This document shows positions 8,627-17,372 of a stretch of 64,000 nt of DNA, piece by piece. The notes below the pieces were generated by a model. That model had not been told where the DNA came from, did not search any database, and saw nothing but the letters and a program-made list of their open reading frames with translations. Each line of letters starts with the position of its first letter. Within the stretch, counting starts at the first letter, position 1. Origin of the DNA: Dyadobacter sp. SG02 (GTDB taxonomy: Bacteria; Bacteroidota; Bacteroidia; Cytophagales; Spirosomataceae); contig NZ_FNYL01000001.1 of assembly GCF_900109045.1 (NCBI RefSeq), positions 1 through 64,000 on the forward strand. Direction: 5' to 3'. The translations under genes and the position numbers were made by a program.

Positions 8627-9361
8627 TTAGTAAACGATATCAAATCCCTTCCCATGATTCAGCACCACATGCGTGCTTACCGCCCTATCTTCCAGCTCAA
8701 TAATGCGGTAACCATAATACCGGCTGTGAATCACAATTTCCAAAGGATTCTTCTCCATCTGCACCGACGCCGCCGGTGTTACATATTGGATAATGTTCTC
8801 TTCCTTGGTAAAATCATCAGTATGATAATGCCCACTGAAAACTGTGACCTCGCGTCCGCTACGCACGAGCACGTCTTTCACTGCATCGCGATTGAGCAAT
8901 GGATATTTAAAATCCACTGCGGTAAGCACCTGCAAAACCGGGTGATGTATGAAAAGCAGCACATGTTTCGTCGTAATCAACTCATTTTCCAGCCATTGCA
9001 GCTGGGTCTCGCTGATCGAGTCCGACGAAGAATCGAGGAAAATGTATTTGAAATGTGCATCCTCCGTAGCGTGATACATTTCACTCTTTGTTTTCAAATA
9101 CTCGGGAGAATAATGCGGCCGGACGTGGGCGAATTGATCGTGATTGCCGGGGATGACGGTGAAGTCGAAATCTTTCAGCAACGCAAAAAAGCGCTGATAT
9201 GCATCCCGATGCCCTATATCACCTGTAAAAATCACCTCCCTGATCCCGCGTGCACCCACGTCCTGCAAGATCAGTTTCAGGTTCGTGTCGGTATCCGCCC
9301 CGTGCTTCGCCGACCATTCTTCCATTAAATGAATATCCGTTATCTGCGCAATCCGTTTCAT
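8627..9361 (-). CDS. Calcineurin-like metallophosphoesterase (CpdA-like)
   Basis: The 244 residues carry all the dimetal phosphoesterase motifs in order: TDIHL (D9, H11), TGDIGHRD, PGNHDQF and SGHYHTDDF. This is the layout of the class III cyclic nucleotide phosphodiesterase/CpdA branch, so a small phosphodiester such as a cyclic nucleotide is a plausible substrate, but specificity cannot be read from sequence. It looks cytoplasmic. The frame is open 27 codons further upstream, but MKRIAQITDIHL at 9361 is the normal start for the family. It stands as a single gene, divergent from fic. Confidence 0.85.
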   Translation of the reverse strand: MKRIAQITDIHLMEEWSAKHGADTDTNLKLILQDVGARGIREVIFTGDIGHRDAYQRFFALLKDFDFTVIPGNHDQFAHVRPHYSPEYLKTKSEMYHATEDAHFKYIFLDSSSDSISETQLQWLENELITTKHVLLFIHHPVLQVLTAVDFKYPLLNRDAVKDVLVRSGREVTVFSGHYHTDDFTKEENIIQYVTPAASVQMEKNPLEIVIHSRYYGYRIIELEDRAVSTHVVLNHGKGFDIVY

Positions 9362-9525
9362 ATCTCTTGGTTGGTTTCTCTCAAAGTTTAAGAGAAAAAC
9401 GCTGCAATAACTGATCCAATCGGTTGATTCGGGATAGGCCAATGTGATGGTGCGGCCAGATGAAATCAGGTTTTGTCAAGTATTGTCAGGTAGGCGAAGA
9501 TTCGTGCTAGTTGCGTTAGATTAAC

Positions 9526-9585
9526 AATTTTGAGCCGAATAAATGAATTATTCGGCTCAAAATTTACTTACATTTGAGCCGAATA
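9526..9585 (+). promoter_or_regulatory. Operator/promoter of the Fic gene with repeated TGAGCCGAATA half-sites
   Basis: AATTTTGAGCCGAATAA at 9526-9542 and TTATTCGGCTCAAAATT at 9548-9564 form a perfect 17-bp inverted repeat around a 5-base centre. A third half-site, TTTGAGCCGAATA (9573-9585), follows in direct orientation, and a partial copy, TCGGCTCA, sits just before the start codon. The -7 promoter element TACATTTG (9569-9576, a perfect TAnnTTTG) overlaps the third half-site. The arrangement places the inverted repeat over the -33 region and the single site over -7/+1, so a bound factor should block transcription. The winged-helix tail of the Fic protein itself is the obvious candidate. Confidence 0.65.
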
Positions 9586-9603
9586 GCAATTCTTAATCGG
9601 CTC

Positions 9604-10710
9604 ATGACCTGTATATGGCAACATCCCGCATGGCCAGATTTCCAGTATGACCTTGCTGGTATTGAGGACATTTTATTTGTTTTCGCGGAAGAAACGGGGC
9701 ATATCGGCGGAATTTTGAAAGGAGCGCCTGACGGGATTCAGGTGGAGGCATTGATCAACACGCTTGTAGCCGAAGCCATTAAAACCTCCGAAATAGAAGG
9801 GGAGTTTCTCAGCAGGCAGGATGTAGTGTCGTCCATCCGAAACAATCTCGGGATTGCGCAGAACCCAGAGCCTGTCAAAGACCGGAAGGCACAAGGCGCG
9901 GCGGCCCTCATGGTAACTGCCCGCAATTCCTTCGCCGAACCGCTTGCAGAAGCAACGCTTTTTTCGTGGCATAAAACTTTGCTGAAAGATAGCAAGACCA
10001 TCAACACCGGCGTCTGGCGAAAAGATTCAGCGCCCATGCAAGTCGTTTCCGGCTCGATCGGAAAGGAAAAAGTTCATTTCGAAGCGCCACCTTCCGAGCG
10101 CGTGCCTGCGGAAATGGCACGATTTATCGAATGGTTTAATACGACCGCGCCGGGAGGTCCGAACGAGATTAGTAAAGCCCCCGTTCGTTCAGCGATTGCG
10201 CATTTGTATTTTGAAACCATTCACCCTTTTGAAGATGGGAATGGACGAATAGGTCGTGTGATTGCGGAAAAAGCATTGTCACAAACCGTTGGCCGGCCGG
10301 TGATGCTGAGCCTTTCGCAGACGATCGAAGCAGAACGTAAAAAGTATTACCAATCACTGGAAGCCGCCCAGAAGAACATTGATATTACTAAGTGGATAAG
10401 CTACTTCGTGCAAACCATTGTCGATGCACAGATCGAGACGCGGAATATGCTGGATTTTACATTGAAGAAAACCCGGTTTTTCGATCGGTTCCGGGATTTG
10501 CTGAACGAGAGGGAAGCAAAAGTGGTTCAGAAAATGCTTGAAACCGGCCCGAACGGCTTTAAAGGCGGTATGACAGCGAAGAAATACATGTCGATCACGA
10601 AAACTTCCAAAGCCACCGCCACGCGCGACTTGCAACATCTCGCCGAAATCGAATGCGTCGTCACCTCCGGCGGCGGCCGCAGCACGAGTTATCAGCTTGC
10701 CCTCGTTTAA
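9604..10710 (+). CDS. Fic family AMPylator with DUF4172 and winged-helix domains
   Basis: Fic proteins transfer AMP (or another nucleotide moiety) to a target hydroxyl. The N-terminal domain begins IWQHPAWPDFQYD, a DUF4172 signature. The inhibitory helix motif TSEIEG lies at residues 61-66 and E65 would block ATP binding, which makes this a class II, self-inhibited Fic protein. The catalytic loop HPFEDGNGRIGR starts at about H207 and is complete. The last 80 residues form a winged-helix-like domain (KKYMSITKTSKATATRDLQH), which suggests DNA binding and autoregulation of the operator upstream. A TTG at 9574 is in frame, but it falls inside the operator, so ATG 9604 was chosen. The stop overlaps that of the convergent gene in TTAA. 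Confidence 0.9.
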   Translation: MTCIWQHPAWPDFQYDLAGIEDILFVFAEETGHIGGILKGAPDGIQVEALINTLVAEAIKTSEIEGEFLSRQDVVSSIRNNLGIAQNPEPVKDRKAQGAAALMVTARNSFAEPLAEATLFSWHKTLLKDSKTINTGVWRKDSAPMQVVSGSIGKEKVHFEAPPSERVPAEMARFIEWFNTTAPGGPNEISKAPVRSAIAHLYFETIHPFEDGNGRIGRVIAEKALSQTVGRPVMLSLSQTIEAERKKYYQSLEAAQKNIDITKWISYFVQTIVDAQIETRNMLDFTLKKTRFFDRFRDLLNEREAKVVQKMLETGPNGFKGGMTAKKYMSITKTSKATATRDLQHLAEIECVVTSGGGRSTSYQLALV

Positions 10711-11792
10711 TCACACCAATAATACCGCCAATGCGCGCGGTCCGCATCGAAACTGGCGTAGGCGCCTTTCACCCGGTGCTTATCCAGTTTATAATCAAAA
10801 CCCAATGCGTTCTGAACGGTAAAATTAGCCTTTGAGAAAATAACGATTTCTTCATCAACCGCCATATGCTGCCACTGGCTGAACGAAACGTTAAAACCCT
10901 GCTCGTCAGCATCATATTTCAGTTCAGAAATACCCATGACGGGAGAATCGGGCAGCTTTACCGACAGGCCGTTTTCCAATTCCTGCAAAGTCAGCGGGTA
11001 GCGCCCCTTCTCCGTTTTGAATTGTTCTACCAGCCCGATCAATTCCTCGCTACGATCCATCGCGAGCCCGCGGCTGTACGAGCTCACAGGCCCGATCACA
11101 CACATATGTGCGAAGAGCGACAAACCGGGCACCGTCAGCAAGCACACCGGCACAAAACCGAAAGGACGCGATTGTTCTCCCAGCCTTCGAACATTTTTCC
11201 ATACATAAAAACCACACAGCCCTAAAAGCGCCGAAGCAGCGGTTCCAGCCGCAATTCCTACCAGCAAAAAAGCGTAAACGACGCTCAGCAACGCGGGAAT
11301 CATCACCACACCGGCGGCTATCGAAGCCAGCACCTGCCTGTGCTTGCCCGTACTTGCCGAGCGCCCCCGGAAATCAAGAAACAGCCAAAGAGCGCCCATC
11401 GGCGCCAACAAGAGGCCCAGAAACATGGCCGACTGTCCCAATGCCGACAAGCCGATTACCAGTCGGTTGGAAGGGCCAGGCACGAATGGGGAAACGATCA
11501 TGATAATCAGCAACATGTGGATGACTCCGATCCACACCCAATCCGACTTTTTCATATAATGTATATTAAAGTGAATGCTACGAAAAGGATTCTTTACCAG
11601 CGACGGCCTGACAAGCTGCATTACTTCCCGAATGAACATGCGCCGGGCTTTCCGGCGACCCGATTTTTCGAGGTTGCGATGAAAATCTTCCATTAAATCA
11701 CCTTCGACATCCTCGGCAATGTCCGGATCGCAGAACCAGCGGAACAATGCCAGGAAAAAGCGCGGAGGCGCGGCGGGGTTCGGTGTTGCCAT
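10707..11792 (-). CDS. Permease-prefix-domain membrane protein
   Basis: The N-terminal 75 residues (FFLALFRWFCDPDIAEDVEG and DLMEDFHRNLEKSGRRKAR) match the permease prefix domain that in Spirosomaceae normally precedes MacB-like ABC permeases. Here it is followed by about five hydrophobic membrane segments and a soluble C-terminal region instead of a FtsX/MacB permease. The 361-residue protein is therefore not a transporter of the usual type. The PadR gene ends one base upstream, so they form one operon. PadR pairs with such membrane proteins are common in this group; the signal they sense is unknown. The start at 11792 was chosen over an upstream in-frame ATG because of the prefix domain and the PadR junction. 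Confidence 0.65.
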   Translation of the reverse strand: MATPNPAAPPRFFLALFRWFCDPDIAEDVEGDLMEDFHRNLEKSGRRKARRMFIREVMQLVRPSLVKNPFRSIHFNIHYMKKSDWVWIGVIHMLLIIMIVSPFVPGPSNRLVIGLSALGQSAMFLGLLLAPMGALWLFLDFRGRSASTGKHRQVLASIAAGVVMIPALLSVVYAFLLVGIAAGTAASALLGLCGFYVWKNVRRLGEQSRPFGFVPVCLLTVPGLSLFAHMCVIGPVSSYSRGLAMDRSEELIGLVEQFKTEKGRYPLTLQELENGLSVKLPDSPVMGISELKYDADEQGFNVSFSQWQHMAVDEEIVIFSKANFTVQNALGFDYKLDKHRVKGAYASFDADRAHWRYYWCD

Positions 11793-11793
11793 A

Positions 11794-12117
11794 TTATTGA
11801 AAAGCCATTTCCGGGATAGCCTCCCAAAGTGCCATTCGCTGCATCTTAACTTCACTTAGCATATTTTGCCCTGCGGCTGTAACGGTAAAATACCGCTTCC
11901 GCTTTCCTCCGCGCACCTTTGTGGCCTCGCCTAAAACGGACGTCACCAAGCCTTTTTGTTCGAGCCTTTTGAGCACGGTTTGCAACGCCCCTATGCTCAC
12001 TTTCCGGTTTAACCTTTGCTCCATCTCGTCCACAACAGCGATGCCGTAGGCTTCCGGGTGCAAAACGGCGACCGTCAGCAGTACAACTTCCTCAAATTCA
12101 CCCAGGTACTGATTCAT
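11794..12117 (-). CDS. PadR family transcriptional regulator
   Basis: The 107 residues are a minimal PadR winged helix: LGEFEEVVLLTVAVLHPEAY, the recognition region VSIGALQTVLKRLEQKGLV, the wing RGGKRKRYFTVTAAG and a short dimerisation helix. PadR repressors usually control themselves and an adjacent membrane protein. The gene is the first of a two-gene operon with the permease-prefix protein. Repeated CCTTAAnTGTAGT sites lie just upstream. Confidence 0.85.
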   Translation of the reverse strand: MNQYLGEFEEVVLLTVAVLHPEAYGIAVVDEMEQRLNRKVSIGALQTVLKRLEQKGLVTSVLGEATKVRGGKRKRYFTVTAAGQNMLSEVKMQRMALWEAIPEMAFQ

Positions 12118-12130
12118 ATTTTTATATTTA

Positions 12131-12176
12131 CCTTAAATGTAGTAATTATATTTCCAATATTAGCCTTAATTGTAGT
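12131..12176. promoter_or_regulatory. Paired 13-bp direct repeats upstream of padR
   Basis: CCTTAAATGTAGT (12131-12143) and CCTTAATTGTAGT (12164-12176) differ at one base and begin 33 bases apart, about three helical turns, so a protein could bind both on the same face. They lie 14-59 bases upstream of the padR start and in the divergent region shared with the DUF1080 gene. They are candidate PadR operators. Confidence 0.4.
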
Positions 12177-12267
12177 TAAAATATTTTCAAGTGATTGCAT
12201 TTCGTTCACAGGAGCAACAATTGATTTTTATCTCTAACTTTCCCAACCTTTAATACCTAAAAAATTT

Positions 12268-13236
12268 ATGAAGAAAGTATTCCAAACCAACCTGTACCGG
12301 ATTTCCCGGAACTTGATGCTTTCGGCGGGTGCACTGCTGATGGCAACTTTTTCGACGAAAGCTGACAATGCGCCGCTCGCTTCCTCTATCGAAGGCCGCT
12401 GGGACATTAGCGTAGATGCTAACGGCAAAGTATTACCATCATGGCTGGAAGTGCGCCATTCGGGCAACAAAACGCTCGTAGGCCAATTCACCGGCTTCTC
12501 GGGCAGTGCGCGACCGATTTCTGTCGTGCATTTTCAGGAAGGCAAATTCGATTTCGCGATCCCGCCGCAATGGGAACGCGGAGAAAGCGACCTGAAAGTG
12601 GAAGGTACCGTTTCGGGCGACGCCATTACCGGCTCATTGACCACTCCGGACGGCAAAACTTACAGCTACAAAGGCGTTCGCGCCCCGTCGTTGCGCGGCA
12701 AAGCGGCACCTGCCTGGGGAGCGCCGATCAAACTGACGGCCGGTAACGAAATCAAAGGCTGGCATGCTACCGGCGAAAACCAGTGGATCGCCGAAAACGG
12801 CATCCTGCGCAGCCCGAAATCGGGTGCGAACCTGGTTACCGACCAGAAATTCGGCGATTTCAAACTACATATCGAGTTCCGTATTCCGAAAGGCAGCAAC
12901 AGCGGCGTGTACCTGCGCGGCCGATACGAAGTGCAAATCACCGACGGCAAAGGTATGGAGCCCGCACTCGACCAAATGGGCGCGATTTACGGCTTCATAA
13001 CCCCGAGCGACATGGTAGCCAAAGAAGCCGGCGAATGGAACACATTCGACATAACATTGGTAGGCCGCATGCTCACGCTTGTGGCGAACGGCAAAACGGT
13101 GATCAGCAACCAGGAAATCCCCGGCATTACCGGTGGTGCATTAGACAGCAACGAAGGCGAAGCCGGTCCGCTCTACATCCAGGGCGACCACGGCCCGGTG
13201 GAGTACCGCAATATCGTGGTTACACCAGCGAAGTAA
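12268..13236 (+). CDS. Exported DUF1080 (3-keto-disaccharide hydrolase-like) protein
   Basis: The 322-residue protein has an N-terminal signal sequence with a hydrophobic stretch near residues 12-28. A first beta-rich region (residues 40-135) contains EGRWDISVDANGKVLPSWLE. The C-terminal 190 residues are a full DUF1080 / concanavalin-like domain: GWHATGENQWIAENGILRS, TDQKFGDFKLHIEFRIP, SNSGVYLRGRYEVQI and the closing YIQGDHGPVEYRNI. Members of this family act on sugars, and some cleave 3-keto-glycosides. The exact substrate is unknown. It stands alone, divergent from padR. Confidence 0.8.
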   Translation: MKKVFQTNLYRISRNLMLSAGALLMATFSTKADNAPLASSIEGRWDISVDANGKVLPSWLEVRHSGNKTLVGQFTGFSGSARPISVVHFQEGKFDFAIPPQWERGESDLKVEGTVSGDAITGSLTTPDGKTYSYKGVRAPSLRGKAAPAWGAPIKLTAGNEIKGWHATGENQWIAENGILRSPKSGANLVTDQKFGDFKLHIEFRIPKGSNSGVYLRGRYEVQITDGKGMEPALDQMGAIYGFITPSDMVAKEAGEWNTFDITLVGRMLTLVANGKTVISNQEIPGITGGALDSNEGEAGPLYIQGDHGPVEYRNIVVTPAK

Positions 13237-13250
13237 GCGTAAAAAAGCCG

Positions 13251-14012
13251 CTACCCTGCCCTTTTCAAACCCATATAATAGCTGCGCAAAGGCTGATCGA
13301 AATGTTCGATCGCGTACCGCAGCAAGGTTCGGGGCATGGTAGCGGCATATTTATCGAGAAATTTCTGCAATTGCGGCCGGTTCACCTGCCCGGCGCTCCG
13401 CAGCATCCAGCCGGTGGCTTTGTGAATGAGGTCCTCCCGATCGTTCAAAAGCAGCTCTGCAATCCGGAACGTATCATCAATATCTCCTTTTTTGATAAAA
13501 TAGCCCGTGGCAACAATGGCTGTCCGGCGCTCCCAGATGTTTTCCGAAACGGCCAGTTTGTAAAGCAAGTCCCGAGGCTCGCCGGAAATGTACAAATACC
13601 CTCCTACCACATGCGGCGCGCAGATGTCGACCAGGTCCCAGTTATTGATCCTGTGGGTGTTACGCAAATACAGTTCGTACAGCAGCTTCCGGTGGCCCAG
13701 CGTCGTCTTTTTGCTCCTGGCCTGTTTATCGATAATGCTCAATGCGCCCGTGCGGATTTCGTGGATCGGGTTTTGCAGTAACAGTTCGATTTCTTCCAGC
13801 GGCATTTGCATATAAGCCTTGGCCATTTCGAACACCTGCCCCATTCGAATACCCATAAAGATGTCGCCCTCGCCATATTGCCCTTCACCGGTTTTGAAGT
13901 AGCGCATCAATTTCATGGCCTCGGCCGGCGAGCGGTATTTCTCCATGTGCTCGGCAAATTCCAGGGCCGTTAGGCTCTGCGGTTTTTCTTTGATTATTTC
14001 AATGGCTGCCAT
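13251..14012 (-). CDS. DNA alkylation repair protein (AlkD-like HEAT repeats)
   Basis: AlkD-type enzymes excise bulky or positively charged alkylated bases using a HEAT-repeat scaffold. The 253 residues show repeated helix pairs and the family core RINNWDLVDICAPHVVGGYL, which holds the conserved Trp and Asp of the active site, followed by WERRTAIVATGYFIKKGD and DREDLIHKATGWMLR. Length is normal. The gene stands alone, divergent from the phospholipase gene, with its own candidate promoter. Confidence 0.85.
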   Translation of the reverse strand: MAAIEIIKEKPQSLTALEFAEHMEKYRSPAEAMKLMRYFKTGEGQYGEGDIFMGIRMGQVFEMAKAYMQMPLEEIELLLQNPIHEIRTGALSIIDKQARSKKTTLGHRKLLYELYLRNTHRINNWDLVDICAPHVVGGYLYISGEPRDLLYKLAVSENIWERRTAIVATGYFIKKGDIDDTFRIAELLLNDREDLIHKATGWMLRSAGQVNRPQLQKFLDKYAATMPRTLLRYAIEHFDQPLRSYYMGLKRAG

Positions 14013-14038
14013 AGAAGTGCTGTTGAAAGTGCTTTTCT

Positions 14039-14046
14039 CAAATATA
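14039..14046 (-). promoter_or_regulatory. Candidate promoter of the AlkD-like gene
   Basis: The minus-strand sequence TATATTTG fits TAnnTTTG, 27 bases upstream of the start codon at 14012. A TTTG lies 16 bases further upstream as a possible -33 element. Confidence 0.4.
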
Positions 14047-14105
14047 ATGATATAAAAATGATCAAATCATAACCCTCGCGTAACAACCGGTAACGGTACC
14101 GCTGG

Positions 14106-14113
14106 TAATTTTG
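14106..14113 (+). promoter_or_regulatory. Candidate -7 element of the phospholipase gene
   Basis: TAATTTTG is a perfect TAnnTTTG match, 22 bases upstream of the ATG at 14136. No convincing -33 element was seen. Confidence 0.4.
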
Positions 14114-14135
14114 ACGTCCTAAACTCACCACTTGA

Positions 14136-16643
14136 ATGGATTCCAGAAGAGATTTTATTAAAAAAGCCGCCCTGCTCGCAGGCACGGGCGCGATGGCGAA
14201 TACACTCCCGCCCGTTATACAAAAGGCTTTGGCCATAGATCCCGCGCCAGGCAGCACCTTCTACGATGCCGAGCATATCGTATTCCTCATGCAGGAAAAC
14301 CGCTCTTTCGATCACCAGCTGGGCATGTTGCAGGGCGTCCGCGGTTTTAACGACCCTCGGGCGATCGACCTCGCCGATAAAAATAAAGTGTGGTTCCAAA
14401 CCAACAAGGCAGGCGAAACTTACGGGCCTTTCCGCCTCAATGTAAAAGATACGAAAGTGGCATGGATGGGCTCCATCCCCCACGGCTGGACCGACCAGAC
14501 CGACGCCATGAATAATGGTAAATACGACCGCTGGCTCGACGTGAAAGCGCCGCGCAATAAACAATATGCGCATATCCCGCTCACAATGGGCTATTGCGAC
14601 CGTTCGGATTTCCCGTTCTACTATTCCCTCGCCGACGCATTCACTGTTTGCGACCACAACTTTTGTTCGAGCATTACCGGCACGCACCCGAACCGCTACT
14701 ACTGGATGACGGGCACCGTCCGCGAGCAAAATAACCCGGCGGGCATCGCGCATTTGTGGAACATCAGTAATTACGAATACCCCGAGCTCGAATGGAAGAC
14801 CTATCCCGAGCGCCTCGAAGAGAACGGTATCAACTGGAAAGTGTACCAGAATGAGCTCACGATGGGTTATGGCCTCAAAGGTGAGGAAAGCGCCTGGCTC
14901 AGCAACTTCGGGACGAATGTCTTGGAGTATTTCAAAGCCTACAATGTGCGGTTCCACGAAGGCGGGATCGCCAATCTTGAAAGCAAACGGAAGGCGATTA
15001 TCCAGACAATTGCCGATCTCGAAAAAGAATCGGCTACCGATTCCCGCGCGGCCACTAGGCTTGCTGCCGCCAAAAGGTTGTTGAAAAATATTGAAACAGC
15101 CCAAACCAAATTCAATAAAGATACTTACGCCAGCCTTTCGGATAAAGATAAAAAACTGAATGACAAGGCATTTAGCACCAACATCAAAGACCCGCATTTC
15201 CATGAACTGACGTCGATGCAGTACTCCGACAACGGAACCGAAAGGACATTGCAAGTACCGAAAGGCGACGTGTTCCACCAGTTTCGCGAGGATGTGAAGA
15301 ACGGCACATTACCCACGGTTTCATGGCTCATGCCGCCCGCGCATTTCTCCGACCATCCCGGCGAGCCGTGGTTTGGTCCCTGGTACGTGAGCGAGGCGAT
15401 GGAGATTTTGCTCCAAAACCCGGAGGTTTGGAAAAAGACCATTTTCATCGTCACTTATGATGAAAACGACGGCTATTTCGACCATTTACCGCCATTTACG
15501 GTTCCCAATCCTTATAAAGAAAATACCGGCAAAGTATCCGCAGGCATCGATCCGAAGCTTGATTTCGCATTGGCCGACCAGCAGACCAACCCGTCGGCGA
15601 ACCCGGCCAGCATCCGCGAAGGCTCCATCGGCCTGGGGTACCGCGTACCTATGATCATCGCATCACCTTGGTCAAGAGGTGGTTATGTCAATTCTGAGGT
15701 TTTCGACCACACTTCCTCATTGCAATTCCTCGAAAACTTCCTGGAAAAGAAATTCAACAAAAAGGTTCAGGAAGAAAACATTACCAAATGGCGCCGGACT
15801 ATTTGCGGCGACCTGACTTCGGTTTTCCGGCCTTACAATGGCGAAAAGATCGAAAAGCCGGTTTTTCTGGAACAAAAGCAGTTTATCGAAAGCATTCATC
15901 AGGCGCAATTCAAACAGGCTCCTGAAAATTTCAAAAAGCTCGGTGCTTCGGAATTGGCTGAACTTAATAAAGATGCGAGCAAGTCGCCGCTGTTTCCGGT
16001 ACAGGAAAAAGGCGTGCGGCCGGCCTGCGCGTTGCCTTATGAGCCGTTCGTCAATGCGCAGCTGAGCAAAGCAGGCGACGCGCTGCAATTGTCGTTCAAG
16101 GCAGGCAACCAGCTTTTTGGTGCAAAAGCCAGTGGCATTCCCTACCGGGTATATTCGATGAAACCGTACCGCAATGAACCGCTCCGCTCCTGGGATTACA
16201 GTGTAGCGGCTGGCGACACTTTGGCTGACGATTTCAAACTAACTGATTTTGAGGACAATGCTTACCACATACGCGTTTACGGCCCGAATGGCTTCTATCG
16301 CGAATTCGCAGGTAATGCAGCCAATCCAAAGCTGAAAGTGAGCTGCGAATACGATGTTAAATCTTCGAAACCGACTGGTAATGTGGTGGTAACGATCGAA
16401 AACCTCGATTCAAAAGCACATCATGTAACGATTGAAGATAATAGCTACAAAACCGGCGTCAAAAACAAAACATTCGCTGTGGGCGGCAAGGCTTCGCTCG
16501 TGCTGGAACTGGGAAAATCATTTCAATGGTATGATTTCAGCGTGAAAGCGAAAGGTTACGACGGTTACGAAGAACGTTTCGCAGGCCATGTGGAAACCGG
16601 CACGGTAACGAAAACCGATCCTTTGATGGGCGGCGTTGTTTGA
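14136..16643 (+). CDS. Tat-exported phosphocholine-specific phospholipase C
   Basis: The enzyme hydrolyses phosphatidylcholine-type lipids outside the cytoplasm. The protein starts with a twin-arginine signal (MDSRRDFIKKAALLAGTGAM). The phosphoesterase core has the family motifs FLMQENRSFDHQLG near residue 50, SSITGTHPNRYYWMTG, and FIVTYDENDGYFDHLPPF near residue 435. The C-terminal 180 residues form two short beta repeats of the DUF756 type that accompany this family, ending in AGHVETGTV. At 835 residues it is full length. It is a single gene with a terminator behind it. A role in phosphate or choline scavenging is likely but not shown. Confidence 0.9.
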   Translation: MDSRRDFIKKAALLAGTGAMANTLPPVIQKALAIDPAPGSTFYDAEHIVFLMQENRSFDHQLGMLQGVRGFNDPRAIDLADKNKVWFQTNKAGETYGPFRLNVKDTKVAWMGSIPHGWTDQTDAMNNGKYDRWLDVKAPRNKQYAHIPLTMGYCDRSDFPFYYSLADAFTVCDHNFCSSITGTHPNRYYWMTGTVREQNNPAGIAHLWNISNYEYPELEWKTYPERLEENGINWKVYQNELTMGYGLKGEESAWLSNFGTNVLEYFKAYNVRFHEGGIANLESKRKAIIQTIADLEKESATDSRAATRLAAAKRLLKNIETAQTKFNKDTYASLSDKDKKLNDKAFSTNIKDPHFHELTSMQYSDNGTERTLQVPKGDVFHQFREDVKNGTLPTVSWLMPPAHFSDHPGEPWFGPWYVSEAMEILLQNPEVWKKTIFIVTYDENDGYFDHLPPFTVPNPYKENTGKVSAGIDPKLDFALADQQTNPSANPASIREGSIGLGYRVPMIIASPWSRGGYVNSEVFDHTSSLQFLENFLEKKFNKKVQEENITKWRRTICGDLTSVFRPYNGEKIEKPVFLEQKQFIESIHQAQFKQAPENFKKLGASELAELNKDASKSPLFPVQEKGVRPACALPYEPFVNAQLSKAGDALQLSFKAGNQLFGAKASGIPYRVYSMKPYRNEPLRSWDYSVAAGDTLADDFKLTDFEDNAYHIRVYGPNGFYREFAGNAANPKLKVSCEYDVKSSKPTGNVVVTIENLDSKAHHVTIEDNSYKTGVKNKTFAVGGKASLVLELGKSFQWYDFSVKAKGYDGYEERFAGHVETGTVTKTDPLMGGVV

Positions 16644-16663
16644 CAGACATGCAACAACAAAAC

Positions 16664-16690
16664 GGCCGGGAACAACAAATGCTCCCGGCC
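16664..16690. terminator. Stem-loop between convergent genes
   Basis: GGCCGGGA (16664-16671) pairs with TCCCGGCC (16683-16690), a perfect 8-bp GC-rich stem with an 11-base loop. It is 20 bases past the phospholipase stop and close to the stop of the convergent DoxX-like gene. A T-tract is lacking on both sides. Confidence 0.5.
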
Positions 16691-16724
16691 TGATAAATAT
16701 TGTGGATGAAATGTAATCTGACCG

Positions 16725-17129
16725 CTATTTTTTAAACGGAATCATCGCCCGCAATTGCGCGTCACGCAGGTACAACCCGGCCCATACAAGCACACCGAAA
16801 ACCGACGCAAAATATAATGGCTGCTCCGCGCGAACCATGACGGCGATAGCACCGCCGAGGTAACCGGTGATCAGAATGGCTCCCAGAATAGCTGTGCGGG
16901 GAATAATGTAAAGGATTGTCGAAACGAGTAATGCAATACCAATGCTCTGCACCTGGTCCGCGGGCCAGCCCAGTGCCACCGATCCTTCGATTGAAATCGG
17001 ATGGGCGATTACTTTCATCACTGCATCTACGAGCAGGAACAGAACACACAATATGCTGATGGCCTTGCCGACGATCGCGACTTTATCGGTACGGGGTTTC
17101 GCGACTGGGGTAACAAATGTAGCTTCCAT
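16725..17129 (-). CDS. DoxX-like integral membrane protein
   Basis: The 134 residues contain four hydrophobic segments (about 20-40, 58-78, 80-98 and 104-122), with the pattern SILCVLFLLVDAVMKV, PRTAILGAILITGYLGGAIA and LVWAGLYLRD typical of the DoxX-like family of small four-helix membrane proteins. Their function is poorly defined; some are linked to oxidative stress or thiol metabolism. The gene is monocistronic. Confidence 0.75.
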   Translation of the reverse strand: MEATFVTPVAKPRTDKVAIVGKAISILCVLFLLVDAVMKVIAHPISIEGSVALGWPADQVQSIGIALLVSTILYIIPRTAILGAILITGYLGGAIAVMVRAEQPLYFASVFGVLVWAGLYLRDAQLRAMIPFKK

Positions 17130-17175
17130 GATTTCTTTTGGTTTATAAAGGTTTTGTTTGATTGATTGGTTGATA

Positions 17176-17183
17176 CAAAACTA
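17176..17183 (-). promoter_or_regulatory. Candidate -7 element of the DoxX-like gene
   Basis: TAGTTTTG on the minus strand is a perfect TAnnTTTG, 47 bases upstream of the start at 17129. It is the same octamer as the -7 element of the btuF riboswitch transcript. Confidence 0.45.
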
Positions 17184-17372
17184 GCAGGTACCAAAAGGAT
17201 GGGCGCTGTGTAAAAACGGCAGTATTGGGGGGCGTTTGCGACACTATCAGAAGGTTCTATGCATTATTCGATACAATGGATGTCTTTCTATTGCGTTTTA
17301 GGTTACAAAAAGTAGAAATTATTAGTAACTTGCTTATAACTGAAATTCAACGTAGCCCGCAAAACCTGAAAT

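Noticed and set aside
12783..13781. 332-residue plus-strand frame
   Set aside because: It lies across the DUF1080 gene in another frame and antisense to the AlkD-like gene; the composition is Arg/Pro-rich shadow sequence.
14067..15278. 403-residue minus-strand frame
   Set aside because: It is antisense to the phospholipase C gene, whose motifs are clear.
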